Positions 52,916-63,617 of a stretch of 64,000 nucleotides of DNA are shown here, piece by piece. The DNA is taken from assembly GCA_049999765.1 (NCBI GenBank), contig JBNGIQ010009390.1, forward strand, positions 120,327 through 184,326. The letters are read 5' to 3'. Each line of letters begins with the position of its first letter. Position 1 is the stretch's first letter. The notes under the pieces were generated by a model, which was given only the letters and a program-made list of their open reading frames with translations, was not told where the DNA came from and made no database searches. The position numbers and the translations under genes are program-made. This stretch comes from Phaeoceros laevis. Lineage: Eukaryota; Anthocerotophyta; Anthocerotopsida; Notothyladales.

Positions 52916-53128
52916 GGCCTCAGTCTACAGACTCTCCAGACTCTTCATACTGCATCCAGTGCATTATTTCGTGTGCTGTGAAGACATCTGTGAAGACATG
53001 AAATCACGGCAGTTGCAAATAGAGCTTTTTGTCGAAATGCCTAGCCACGTTGAGGTCGTTTCGTACTGTGGCACTGCTTATTGGCGCTCCACATTCCTCC
53101 GCACATCCCATCCTCTACCTGTCTTCAA
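52916..53128 (+). repeat. Second copy of the ~215-bp dispersed repeat
   Basis: Partner of 34215-34432, same plus orientation. The intervening BTB genes have opposite orientations, so the block is not simply a BTB promoter. Confidence 0.8.
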
Positions 53129-53177
53129 AATCCTCCTTGGAAGGGAGAAATCCCTTCAACCAACCAGCCTCCTAGAT

Positions 53178-53375
53178 CTACCCCTTGCTTCCTGTCAAGA
53201 TACTTGGAAGAGAGGGTCCAGGGTGGTCAGTAACTTTGTAAACACTGGTTCCAATTCTACAACCGTATTTGCTTTTGATGTCCACTGCAACCACTGCACA
53301 AGCGATATGTGTCTCTGCAATATGCTGATAACCAGCCCCATACTGCAGTATGGGGCTGGAAACCTGGTCTCGCAT
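53178..53375 (-). pseudogene. BTB/POZ 3'-end fragment (copy G)
   Basis: Only the last ~65 codons of the BTB family are present, in mixed frames on the minus strand (ACAVVAVDIKS, SVYKVTDHPG, LPSILTGSKG), with the shared 3' flank (gggagaaatcccttcaacc). A further lost copy between C and D. A (ttta)n microsatellite at 53369-53395 marks its truncated edge. Confidence 0.75.
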
Positions 53376-54276
53376 TTATTTATTTATTTATTTATCATTA
53401 GGCGTATGCTCTGGCATGATCTCACGAAATTATTAAACGCAGGCAAGCGGCGGGGGGTTGGGTCTGGTATAACTCCATTAATTTGAACCCTACGATTCTA
53501 CGATTCAGGTCAATCCACGGCCTCGAAGGAGAACGTGACAGCACCCCACCCCGACTTGGGTTTTAGCTAGATATGTGGTGTGGAAAATATGGGAAAATCT
53601 GTGAAAATATGAAAAATTGGAAGGACAGCTGCCATGGACACCTATCCCTAGTAGTACTGTAGTACTAGTAGTAGGGAGATTATGGTGTTTAGCCAAGTCG
53701 ACGTGACAATTGAACAGCTCGCCAGGTATTTGGACCGGGAACCGGGAGTCGACAACCGGGAGTCCCCATGGTCATAGGGAGAAGGCCTAGAGGCCTGTAC
53801 AGTGTTTAGAAAAGCTAAAATTGAATTGATCAGCAGAAAGCTCTGCCGTAGGCGGTGCGGCCGAAGGCGCTAGCCGTGCTCTCGTGGGCGTACCAGCTGG
53901 AGGCTGCAGCTTCTGTCAATAGCGAGATTGTATTGCCACACTTTGGTTGACATGCTTGGCAAAATGGGTCCACTGTGGCCATGAAGGTTGTATAAACGTC
54001 GTCCAAATCTACTTTAGCATAAGTCTTCCACTTTTCATGCTGGATGCCACTTGCAGTGCAAATTTATTTGTGCAGGTGGGCACCCACTGAACACTTGTAA
54101 CGTTAGCGTTCGGTTCGAAGGAAGCTCAGCTGAGACAACCGAAGGATTTTAGGACTACCAAACTTCAATCCTAGTGTTCAAAGCCCACCATCCTTCTTGA
54201 AATGGAGAATTTCCTTCAATTAACCAGCTTTTCAAGGAGAATTTCCTTCAACTAACCAGCCTCCAGCCTCCTAAAT
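53376..54276. other. Intergenic DNA within the BTB array
   Basis: Starts with the (ttta)n tract. No gene is supported. The right half (54030-54276) is the 3' flank of copy D and contains a small duplication (ttcaactaaccagc-type, 54215-54265). Confidence 0.45.
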
Positions 54277-55856
54277 CTACCCATGGCTCGCTGTCAAGAT
54301 GCTTGGAAAATCGGGGTCCAAGGTGGTCATGAACGTTGTAAAGACTTCTAGATCTTCCAGTTCTACACTAGTACTTGTTTTCGATGTGCTCTGCAACCAC
54401 TGTACAAGCGGGATGTGCCTCTGCTGGGGCTGACAACCAGCCCCATACTGGAAACCAACCAGCCCCATACTGGAAACCAGGTCTGTTATCTGGAAACCAG
54501 GTCTGTTATCAGCACCCCCATACTGGAACTGGAAACCAGGTCTGTTATCAGCACCCCCATACTGGAAACCATGTTTGTTTTCGGGGGTGGAAACAGCTCT
54601 GCAGGTCTGTACTGCAGGTCTGTTATGATCTGATCCTTCAGAATCTTCGAGCAGTATCTCTTCAAGTAGATGTCGACGATCAGGAGCAGCACTTTGCTTA
54701 TCAGCCATCCGTAGATTTGAAATAGACGATTCTGAATATCGCTGAAGTCGGAAGTAATTCTGGGCATCACATCTAGAACGGTTACCGAAGATTGTTGTCA
54801 AGGCATCCAGGCATTGACACACCACATCTTTTCTCACGTTTTCGCTGCAAACCACCTCCCCTCTGCTCAAGGCCTGCATAATCCTCAGAAACACCAGCAG
54901 GACAGCCTCGGAGCAAATTACCAAGTCGGGTGCATCAGTACTTGTCCCCAGCAAACTCAGGTCTTTGTGTTCGAATTCCACAAAACAGGACATGAGTTTG
55001 CCACCAACTCCAAGATGAACAGCTTTTCCAAATTGCACGAACATGGTATTGCAAATCTTGAGCATCTTCACCCTTCGTGTGTAGGGACTCCGCAACCACT
55101 CATCCACGTTTTCTTTCCAACGAACCAAGCTTTCTTTCCAGCATTCCACCAAGGCTTCCCTCACAGCGTTGCAACTCAAGAGGATGGACTTCCCAGCATT
55201 TTGCAGCAGCCGCGCAGCAAGGCTGCTGGGCACAGGAACCTGTAGCGAGTTGAGGCACTCGGTGATGGATGCATCCTCATCTGCTGTCCACGGCACAGTC
55301 TCGATGGCAGAAAGCGCGGCATCCACTCCCACGCTGAACCCCAGATTCGCAACTACTTTCAAGAATCCCAGAGCATCTTCCACGCCTTTGACCACCGTCT
55401 GAGCTAAAATCTCGGCACACTCTCCATAGTGAGCCTGATACATAGCATCAAAACATTTGACATACGATAGTGATCCCACACCATCGATGCGCTTCAAAGT
55501 CGTCAGTTGCAAGCAGATTACTTCAGAACTTTACTTAACAACATGATTTGCAACATGATTTCTTGTCTGGTCAGTCCTCACAGATTCGATCTTTCAAGAA
55601 CAGCAGGGTGGAGCCGGACGTACCTCCAAGGGGTGGCAGGCTGCGCAGAAGGCGTGGTTTCGGACCACCGCAGGATGTGGGCTTCAAAGTAGCTGGACTG
55701 TTCCTTCAGCACAGCAGAATTCATGTGAAATTCGGTGACCTTCGCTGCTTGTTCATCGTTTGTGCAATCAGCATCCAGCTCTTCTGTCAAGTGTGTGAGT
55801 GTCACAACGACATCGGTTGGACTGCCGGGGAAACGACGCACTTCAGGCTTGCTCAT
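54277..55856 (-). CDS. BTB/POZ protein (copy D), intact
   Basis: Two exons: 55856-55624 and 55528-54277. The donor AG|GTACG is shared with copy C; the acceptor taaag|TTCTG is inferred because the usual CCTAG site is lost. About 494 residues. BTB part: MSKPEVRRFPGSPTDVVV, LTHLTEELDADCTND, EFHMNSAVLKEQSSYFEAHI. Helical region: LSYVKCFDAMYQAHYGECA, LGFSVGVDAALSAIETVPW, LVICSEAVLLVFLRIMQAL, SRGEVVC. An insert of repeated FQYGGADNRPG units (residues about 410-450) comes from a coding minisatellite. C-terminus: IPLVQWLQSTSKTSTS, FMTTLDPDFPSILTASHG. The best-preserved member of the array; presumed CUL3 adaptor. The main uncertainty is the second-exon border. Confidence 0.87.
54415..54620 (-). repeat. 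In-frame coding minisatellite of BTB copy D
   Basis: Units of catactggaaaccaggtctg and gttatcagcaccccc repeat several times, with small variants. On the coding strand each full unit encodes FQYGGADNRPG, so the array stays in frame, unlike the one in copy C. Confidence 0.88.
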
Positions 55857-56417
55857 CCTGCCCGCTCTCGTGCCTGCTCACTTTAGCTCACATGTGCTAT
55901 CTGTTGAACATCGAATGCTGGGGACAAAGCTTACGACATGATAAGTATGAACAAGTTATTACTATATGGAGAAGTGGAAGTTAGGAAGTGCTGGCTTTAT
56001 TTGAAACATTGATGTTGATCTTTCTGAAGACATGTGTCATTCCTGCAAAATTTTAGGCTTCTTTGAGCCGATGTTACAGCCCCATATTGTTTTCTTGTGT
56101 TCAAAACAGATTACTTCACCACTTCACAACTCACTAGCCTTTACATTTTCCCATGGCTCCTTCTCGAGAAAAGAAAATCGTATGTCTGAATGCCATTCCG
56201 CTGCAGTCCCGGTGCCTCATTGTTCTGTACTGCATTCCATTTGCAGTGCAGATTCGTTTGTACGTGTGCCAAGTAACGATCAGGTCGAAGGAAGCTCAGG
56301 TTAGGACAACAAAAAGGATTTCAGGACTTACAAATATCAATCCTGGTTGAACAAGTGGCCAAGACATATCATTCTCCTTGGGAGGGAGAATTCCTTCAAC
56401 TAACCAGTATCCTAAAT
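55857..56417. other. Spacer between BTB copies D and E
   Basis: The first ~200 bases are the upstream block of copy D, and 56180-56417 is the 3' flank block of copy E (gacaacaaaaaggattt, ttccttcaactaacc). No separate gene. Confidence 0.5.
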
Positions 56418-57889
56418 CTACCCATGGCTCGCTGTCGAGATACTTGGCAGATTGGGGTCCACGGTGGTCATGAACTCTGAAAAAACTTCTTCGAAGTCTA
56501 TGAGAGTATTTGCTTGTAATGTGCACTGCAACAACTCCATATTAAGCTGTATGAACCTCTGTTTGGGTTGCAAGGTGCTGATAACCAGCACCATACTGGG
56601 AACTAGGTCTTGCATGACCTGACCATGGTTCATAATCTGACCTTTCTTCAACAGGTCTGTCTTCAAGTACATGTCAAGCCCGGCACAAAACAGGAGACGA
56701 GTATGTCGCCAACTCCAAGATGAACAGCTTTTCCAAATACCGGGAACATGGTATTGCAAATCATGGGCACCTTCTTCGATAGGCATAGATGTAGATGTAG
56801 GTCAGTAGCAACGGAGCCAATATGTCTACCGACTGAACCAAGCTATCTTTCCACTGAACCAAGCTTACTTGCCAGCATTCCACCAAGACTACCCTCATAG
56901 CGTTGCGTCTCAAGAAGATGGACTTCCCAACTTCTTGCAGCCGCACAGCAAGGCTGCTGGGCACGGGAATCCGTAACGAGTTGATGCAAGTGCTCTAGGA
57001 TGGACGCATGCTCATCTGTTGTCCACGGCACAGCCTGGATGTGGAAAAGCGCAGCATGTATACCCACGTTGAACTCCAAATTTACAGCTACTCGCAAGAA
57101 TCCCAGAGCATCTCCCATGCCTTTCACCACCGTCTGAGCTAAAATCTGGGCAGACTCTCCGTAGTGAGCCTCATGCATAGCCTGAAACATTTGGCATAGG
57201 ACGATGCCCCCACACCGTGGATGCACTTCAAAGTCCCCCTACGTGTCCACCATGGAGCCCCAGTTGCAGCCAATGCCCAAGAATTCTTTAGTCTAACAGT
57301 ACTTCAAGAATGATTTCCAAACTCTTGACAATGTCACTGATTCGATGGACAGCAGGCCTGGGTGGAGGCAGACGTACCTCCAAGGGGTTGCAACCTGCGC
57401 AGAAGGCGTAGCTTGGGACCACCTCAGGATGCTGGCTTCAAAGTACTTGGACTGTTCTCTCTGTTAGAAGGTACTAAATACCTATGTGTCAGCACCTCAT
57501 AGGCATTAGTTAGTATTAGTTTTCTATTGGGCCACTTGGTAGGAAGGACCTAGAAGTAGAGTATGATTGGACCACTTGTTTCTTAAACGAAACTTCTAGA
57601 ACTCATACTCAAGTATAAAAAGGGCCTAGCCCAAGCAATAAAGTCATCGTTCCTTTTCAATGCTCTCACGCTCACCTTGTGAGGAGTTAGCCCTCCCTCT
57701 AGCGCCATCCTGGCCTCACATTTTATGACACCCTCAGCACGGTAGAATTGATGTGAAACTCGGTGACCTTTGCTCCCTTTTCATCGTTTATTCCAACCGC
57801 ATTCAGCTGGTCTGTCGAGTGTGTTACAAGTGTCACAACGACGTCAGTTGGACCACCGAGGACGCGATACACTTCATACTTGCTCATCC
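56418..57889 (-). pseudogene. BTB/POZ pseudogene copy E, interrupted by a solo LTR
   Basis: The N-terminus (57889-57731) starts MSKYEVYRVLGGPTDVVV. It is cut in the TVLKEQSKYF segment by a 269-bp solo LTR (57462-57730) and resumes at 57461. The intron splice site TGGAG|GTACG is kept near 57390. Exon 2 motifs follow in shifting frames (FQAMHEAHYGESA, FHIQAVPWTTDEHA, MPSSLAVRLQEVGK). The segment from the ...CNTMF region to FLRIMQALSRGEVVC is largely deleted. The conserved C-terminus (DFEEVFSEFMTTVDPNLPSI) ends at 56418. Several independent lesions. Confidence 0.88.
57462..57730 (+). mobile_element. Solo LTR
   Basis: It starts TGTTAGAAGG and ends TTTATGACA (TG...CA), 269 bp. A tataaaaagg box lies near 57616 and an aataaag signal near 57637, fixing plus orientation. 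The flanks are ctctc (57457-57461) and ccctc (57731-57735), a 5-bp target duplication with one difference. Removing the LTR restores the sequence seen in the paralogs. It is unrelated to the LTR at 5112. Solo LTRs arise by recombination between the two LTRs of an element. Confidence 0.9.
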
Positions 57890-59084
57890 TGCGCTGTCGT
57901 GCTGCTCACTTCCGCTTGAGCACAAGTAGAGTCGAAACCCGATTCCGTAGCACCCCCATTCCGAAACTGCACCACTTTCTAGTGTAACCGTACAAAAAAA
58001 CTAAGGGGCCAGGATTCTTTCACGTTTCTTTCCAATTCCAAACAACTCATCACGTTTGTCGGGCTGAGCACCTCAGTGCACTTAATACACCCGCTGCACT
58101 TAATACACCTGCCGGTCTTTATGGCAGATGCTCCATTTTAACCAATTCATCTCTTTCCATTTTAACTAATTCATCTCTTTAATTGTGTATGAATAGGATT
58201 TTCACTCAGCATATAGACAAATCCATGTCTATTTGTGTTGCTAGCTGCCCTCACTTTCAGGTAGAGAGTAGCCGCTGTCACTCAAGGGGCCAATAGAGGT
58301 CATGGCCCTTGATTATGAGCTCGAGCCTGCAAAATTTGCAGCTTGAGGCATGGCGACTTGGAAATCTGCAGCTTGAGGCATGGCGGCTTGGAATTGCAGA
58401 GTGGAGGGCTTGGAATTGCAGACTGGAATTGCTGGGGGCATGGCGGCTTGGAATTGCAGAGTGCAGCTTGAGGCATGGCGGCTTGGAATTGCTGAGTGGA
58501 GGGCTTGGAATCACAGAGTGGAGGGCTTGGAATTGCAGAGTGAATTGCTGGAGGCATGGCGGCTTGGAATTGCTTGGAATCTGCAGCTAGAGGCTTAGAA
58601 TTGCAGCCTGGGAGGCACCAGAGCCACTCAGGGAGGGCAAAACTATTGATGCCCCTAACTGAGCGCAAGGACTTGCTTGCCACACCTTCCGTTGTGCATG
58701 CCATGGTTCCAATCACGGCAGCTTGTGGTGTTCACGGTTGCCATGATTCCAATCACGGCAGCTTGTGGTGTTCACGATCGTCATCGCTTCACCATAGAAG
58801 CTAGTTTTTGGGTCATACCAGGCTCCTACACCTCAAGTTCCCGTTAGAGCAATTTTTTTATTGGGAAGACATGCCCTCCGTTTCTTTCTTACCCGTAGAT
58901 AGAGCTAGAATATGTATTTTTGGCTGTATTTTTGGCAGTAACATGTAGACGAGGAAAGCGATAAGCCCTGAAAATTTTGGATTTTTTGAATTTTTTTTTG
59001 GATTTGGGGTTTCTACTCTATGATTTTAAGATGGATTGCCTACGGAATCGGGGTTTAGGGAAGACGGTTGAAGCTTTACATGCT
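57890..59084. other. Insertion separating copy E from its upstream block
   Basis: Homology to the other BTB upstream regions stops around 57915 and resumes around 59085. The ~1.2 kb between holds a minisatellite (58318-58612), a 41-bp tandem duplication (about 58698-58780, caatcacggcagcttgtggt twice) and AT-rich DNA. No coding sequence is supported. The inserted DNA itself is unidentified. Confidence 0.55.
58318..58612. repeat. Composite minisatellite of ggcttggaattgcag words
   Basis: Several short modules (gaggcatggcggcttggaat, tgcagagtggagggcttgga, gaattgctg) are strung together in varied order. The region is open in several frames on both strands only because of the repeat. Confidence 0.85.
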
Positions 59085-59320
59085 TATCTTGTAACATGAC
59101 AAGTGTGAACATGACAAGTGTGAACAAGTTATTGTGTGCCAAGTGGAGTTACGAAGTGCTGGTTTCAGCTGAAAACATCGACTTTCCTGAAGCGCTGGGC
59201 ACCAGTTGCTGAACATGTCTGCTCTTTGCAAGATTTTGGGTTTTTGTGAGCCGAAGTTACAGCTCCATAAATATTGCGATTGTTTTCTTAGTTCAGAGCA
59301 GATTCCTTCAACTGAACGGT
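59085..59320. other. Displaced upstream block of the BTB family
   Basis: It matches the segment upstream of copies C and D (tgacaagtgtgaacaagtta, gtggagttacgaagtgctgg, ctttcctgaag, tttgtgagccgaagttacag) but has no BTB start beside it. It is probably the former promoter of copy E. Confidence 0.65.
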
Positions 59321-59358
59321 CTCCACATTTTACCCATGGCTCCCTGTCAATCCACATT

Positions 59359-60822
59359 TTACCCATGGCTCCCTGTCAACAAGATGGGATGCACTGTGGC
59401 CACTGAGGCCATGAAGGTTGTAAAGACATCTTCTATATCTACGTGAGCATAGCATGGGCTACTTGCTTCTGATATGTACCGCAACCATATATCTGCGTGA
59501 GCATAGCATGGGCTACTTGCTTCTGATATGTACCGCAACCAGCGCACCACCGGGATGTGCTGCAAGGTGTTGATAACGAGCCCCATGCTGGAAACACGAG
59601 CCCCATGCTGGAAATGGAAACACGAGCCCTATGCTGGAAACCAAGTCTCGCTTGATGTCACTTTTCCTTAACGAGCCTTGAAGTAGGTTTGTAGGGCGGG
59701 AGCATTAACAGATCTCGGGGTAGCAAAGATCCCTAGATCTCGGGGTAGCAAAGATCCGTAGAGATTCTGACTGTTGCTGGACAACAGAAGACTGGCTACC
59801 CCGAGATCCGTAGAGATTCTGACTATTGCTGGACAAAAGAAGACTGGGAACGGAAGATTTTCTTGAAGGCTAACAGGCATAGACACAGCATATCCAGTCG
59901 CACTTCTTCTTGGCAAACCACCTCCCCTGTGCTCAAAGCCTGCATAACTCTTAAAAAAACCAATAAGACAGCCTCGAAACAAATTACAAGATTTTGTACT
60001 TTAACAGTTGTCCATAATGATTCAAGGTCTTTGTCATCCACCAAGCATCGAATGAGTTTGTCTGCAACACCAAGATCGGCAGCTTTCCTGAAGACCCGAA
60101 ACATCGCATTGCAAACCTTCAGTACCTTCATCGATAACGCATATTCCGCATTTTGTTCCGCACTTCGCGTGGCCGTGTGTGCTGGATATTTTAGCAACGC
60201 AGCCTTCCACTCCAGCAAGCTTTCCTTCCAACATTCCACCATGGCCTCCCTCACAACGTTGCGACTCGTGAGGAGGGACTGCCTAGCATTTTGCAGCCGC
60301 GGCACACCCTCGATGTGGAAAAGGGCAGCATCCACACCCACACTGAACCCAAGATTTGATGCCATTCGTCACAATCGCAGAGCATCTGCGACGCTTCTGA
60401 CCACTGTCTGAGCCAGTATCTGGGTTGACTCTCCGTAGTGTGCCTCATACATAGCATGAAAACACTGCGCGTAAGACGAAGGCCCCACATCATGGATGCA
60501 CTCCAAACTCCCCCTAGGTATGTACCAGCGGCAACCAAGAATGGAAGAAGCTAGAGTCTGACATACCTCCAAGGGGTCGCCGGCTGCGCATGCGCAGAAT
60601 TCGAAGCCGTTGGTTCTGACCACCTAAGAATGTCGGCTTCGAAGTACTTCGACTGCTCCTGAGCACGGTAGACCAAAGGTGAAACTCGGTGGTCTTCTTC
60701 AGATTCTGTCCGCCTTCATCGTTTGTCGCGCCAGGATTCTCCAGTTGTTCTGTTAGGTGTGTTAGCGTCACCACGACATCGGTTGGACTGCCGGGAAAAC
60801 GATACACTTCAGGCTTGCCCAT
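59359..60822 (-). pseudogene. BTB/POZ pseudogene copy F
   Basis: It starts MGKPEVYRFPGSPTDVVV (60822). One missing base near 60662 shifts the frame before the KEQSKYF motif. The TGGAG|GTATG donor and CCTAG|G acceptor are intact. YAQCFHAMYEAHYGES is followed by a shift near 60370 and LGFSVGVDAALFHIEGVP; then about 25 codons (the WTADEDASISEC region) are deleted. The frame continues to LVFLRVMQALSTGEVVC and stops near 59823 at a repeat region. A late block has WLRYISEASSPCYAH duplicated in tandem and a C-terminus VHPILLTGSHG ending at 59359, itself followed by a duplicate of the last ~28 bp. Confidence 0.87.
59440..59850 (-). repeat. Several short tandem duplications in BTB copy F
   Basis: Three separate arrays: a ~52-bp unit (catgggctacttgcttctga twice, 59450-59545), cacgagccccatgctggaaa units (59577-59640), and a ~50-bp unit with gagattctgactgttgctgg and agatctcggggtagcaaaga words (59710-59850). 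They sit in the same part of the gene as the minisatellites of copies C and D. Confidence 0.85.
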
Positions 60823-61788
60823 CGATATCCTGCGCACTCACTTTGCTCAAGCTAGAATATTTGAGGAGGCTGCGCATCCTCAGCCTGTATCCTGTGAGCT
60901 GACAAATTGTGACAATGTGTTACTATTTTGAGGAGTGAAGTTAGGACTGTCCTAGCTTCAGTTCGAGCAACTATCTTACTTCCAGAGCGCTGTCGATTGC
61001 GGGCTGTCAACAGGTGTCTTCCTGCAATTCAGGTTTGTTTTCTTGTGAAGCAATTGGCTAAATAAAAGCTTGCAAGTAACAGTCAATTTCTCAGCACCAC
61101 TGGCACAACGAGATGAGCCTGAATCATGAGGAGAACGAGATATGGTTTCCAGGGTAGTGGCCTGCGCATCCTCGACAAGGATGGAGACAGCCGTTCCAAG
61201 GACTGAAGCCCAATTGGAGCCCTGGCTTTCTAATATGGGAAGGCGCATGTGCGAGAGAATCCACCAGGGTAAACTGGATGGACAACTGCGATGAGTATCA
61301 AACAAGTGACCGTAGAACTTGCCCACAGGCCACCCTTGGAAGTGCGATGCCTGAAAGGAAATGACTCCAACAACCGGCCAGTGCCACTGCATTCCCAGCA
61401 ATTTGTTCCACTTCGTGTCAACTAGGCAATGTATCAGAAGGAATTTGAACTTCACACCACGCTAGCTCAGATGAGCTCATGTCAATTAGTGAGATTTTAA
61501 CTTGAGAGCCACATGCCTAGCCAGTACGTGGAAGTAAACTAGCTAGTTTAGCTATAGCTATAGCTACTCTTTGTACAAGAACTCTGGACACGTACAAAAG
61601 AAGCTCGTGACCCTTCTTGGCTGAGAAACAGGTAGATACGGCAGCCATAGTTCCTGGAATTCTTTAAGCCAAAAAACTGGAACAGCCACGTCTGTCAGAT
61701 CGAAGGATTCGAAGTCAGTCAGGGCAGAACTTGTGTATTCTGGCCAGCAGTTCGAAGAAGAACCTTCTGTGAACCGATTCCTCCTGTG
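60823..61788. other. Upstream of copy F; unassigned open frame
   Basis: 60840-61000 is a weakened version of the BTB upstream block. A 159-codon minus-strand frame (61455-60976, containing WPVGKFYGHLFDTHRSC) shows no known domain, no paralog in the window and no clear splice sites. I do not call it a gene. Confidence 0.35.
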
Positions 61789-61950
61789 GAGCAAGAAGGC
61801 TCACCTTTCCGACACACATCAATCGCCGGATTGGGTTGGATCGCGTACCTAAACCGCCAAGGCCAGCGATCACAGATAATTTTCCACGAAGCTTTCACCA
61901 CATCAAAAGCAACCAGCCAAGTTTTATGGCTACCCGCCCCGGACAACAAT
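61789..61950 (-). pseudogene. F-box C-terminal fragment
   Basis: The minus-strand codons WLVAFDVVKASWKIICDRWP followed by YAIQPNPAIDVCRKGEPS match only the last ~45 residues of the local F-box family. Nothing of the F-box or central part is present. It closes the BTB array on its far side, mirroring the intact F-box gene at 49363 on the near side. Confidence 0.85.
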
Positions 61951-62850
61951 GAGATCTGGGTGAACCCTTTATCAATTAACTACATCCCGGTTTACCCTTT
62001 CCACTTTCTTTTATGCCCCGGATGGTATTGTTAGCATTTCCAGTTTCACTTATTCTGCCATTTTAGGTGTTTTGGTATGCTTAGCATTTCCAATTTCACT
62101 TGTTCTGCCATTTTAGGTGTTTTTGGTATGCTGCCCGTGATGGTGAAGAATGCACTCTAAGTAGTTTGTGGATTGCTGATAGTAGTAGTAGTAGTAAAGG
62201 GTATGCACGCCGGAACTGACTCAACGCGGGAATCAGGCGTGCTACCACTTGATGTGCAGGAGGGTTACTAGAAAATGGCACTGAAAATGGCACTGATAAA
62301 TATGACTAATAGGTAGGATAGAGAGTGATCACAATGTTCATGTGTGTGCAAGCAAGTGCGGTTTAAGGAGTATGAGAAACTTTGTCTCAAGGTGCTTGAA
62401 GATGAGTGTCTAAACTCATAAGTTGTGAGACCACTTTGGACACAAACACAAGAGGTACTTGAAGTTTACTCACGACTATGTTTTCCCTAGTGTGTTTTAC
62501 TCTATGCTCTTTTGCATAACGTTGTACTCTTCTCTAATTTGGAACAAGGGATCTCTTAAGATATCTACCCTCCCTAATGGTGCTAGGTGGTAAGTGGAAG
62601 TTCCCCCGACACTGCGACTGGAACTGGTGAGTGAGGTGGCTATTGTGCGCAATTTCTGCCTACACGGTTTTGAGAATGAATGTTCCCACCTTGCCGCAAA
62701 GGATGACGGCAATTTGTGTTGCAGGTCTGAAAATTGTGTCATGGTTGATATCTCTGGCGCTGTTGTCTTTGCATGGAAAATTGGTGATTTTCTAGGCGAT
62801 CAACAAAGGGCTCCATCCAACCACATACTCAAGAGCATTGAAATCTGACT
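61951..62850. other. Intergenic DNA
   Basis: Holds a 51-bp tandem duplication (62031-62131, cattttaggtgttttggtatg region) and a (gta)n run near 62180. No gene is supported. Minus-strand frame 62742-62497 has no recognisable domain. Confidence 0.4.
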
Positions 62851-62990
62851 TTTCATTCCAAAGCGCTCATCAGCGTAGAGCGCTTGAAATCTCACTTCTC
62901 ATTCTAGGGCGCTCTTTAGCGTAGAGCGCTGTAAAATCTCACTCCTCATTCCATGGCGCTCATCAGCGTAGAGCGCTATACTCTGATACC
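62848..62990. repeat. Three tandem ~50-bp units with a gcgct/agcgc hairpin
   Basis: Each unit contains gcgctcatcagcgtagagcg or a close variant, preceded by ttgaaatctcacttctcatt-type sequence. The unit is itself a short imperfect hairpin. The array ends directly at a PBS-like ctctgatacca. Confidence 0.85.
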
Positions 62991-62994
62991 AAGT
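62984..62994 (-). promoter_or_regulatory. Possible retroelement primer-binding site
   Basis: On the minus strand it reads TGGTATCAGAG, identical to the first 11 bases of the PBS at 11149-11160. The adjoining agttaaattacaaag would be an LTR edge with its TG mutated to AG. No gag or pol is found nearby, so a copia LTR remnant to the right is possible but unproven. Confidence 0.4.
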
Positions 62995-63617
62995 TAAATT
63001 ACAAAGAATTGCTTAAATTAGAATGATCGCGCACATCACAATTCAGCCTGCAGCCCCTTATGAGTGCTTGTTGACCTAACGATTAGGTCAGCAAGATAAA
63101 GTTTCAAATCTTGTATATATATACTTAAATAACTATGGCACGAAGTGTGCCCTAACCTACTCTATCCTGGTGCATAAGTCTCCTTACTTCAATTCGTTGT
63201 GCAAGTCTCATATTCATTGTGCAAGTCTCATATTCACAAGCGCTACTGTACGAACTTTTCTAGAAAATATTTCTCTTCCATAGATAGAAGTGGGTATGTC
63301 GCTAGTAAGCATTCTTTTCAGTTCCTTACTTTGGCAATAGATTTTCAATTTGCCTGCATTCGATTTCTTTTTCACCAAAGTAACTTGAAATTCTCCAAAT
63401 CTTTCATATCTGGTATTTTTTTCTTTATAGAGTCCGTCATATTTTTCAATCATGGTCTTATAGTCCACGGATTTAACTTGATAGTTTCCTCAATCTGTAG
63501 TCACATCCAAAATGGAGGAATCTAAACGGGTCTCATATTGCATGTGAACACAGAAATCTCTTCAAGCGTTCAAGTTTCTTTAAGCTAGGTTTACGTTTCT
63601 TAGCTTAGAAATAGGTT

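Noticed and set aside
58300-58716. Open frames across the ggcttggaattgcag array
   Set aside because: All frames are open because of the repeat; the encoded Pro/Ser/Lys repeats are a by-product.
60976-61455. 159-codon open frame on the minus strand
   Set aside because: No recognisable motif and partly over the BTB upstream block; described only as an unassigned frame.
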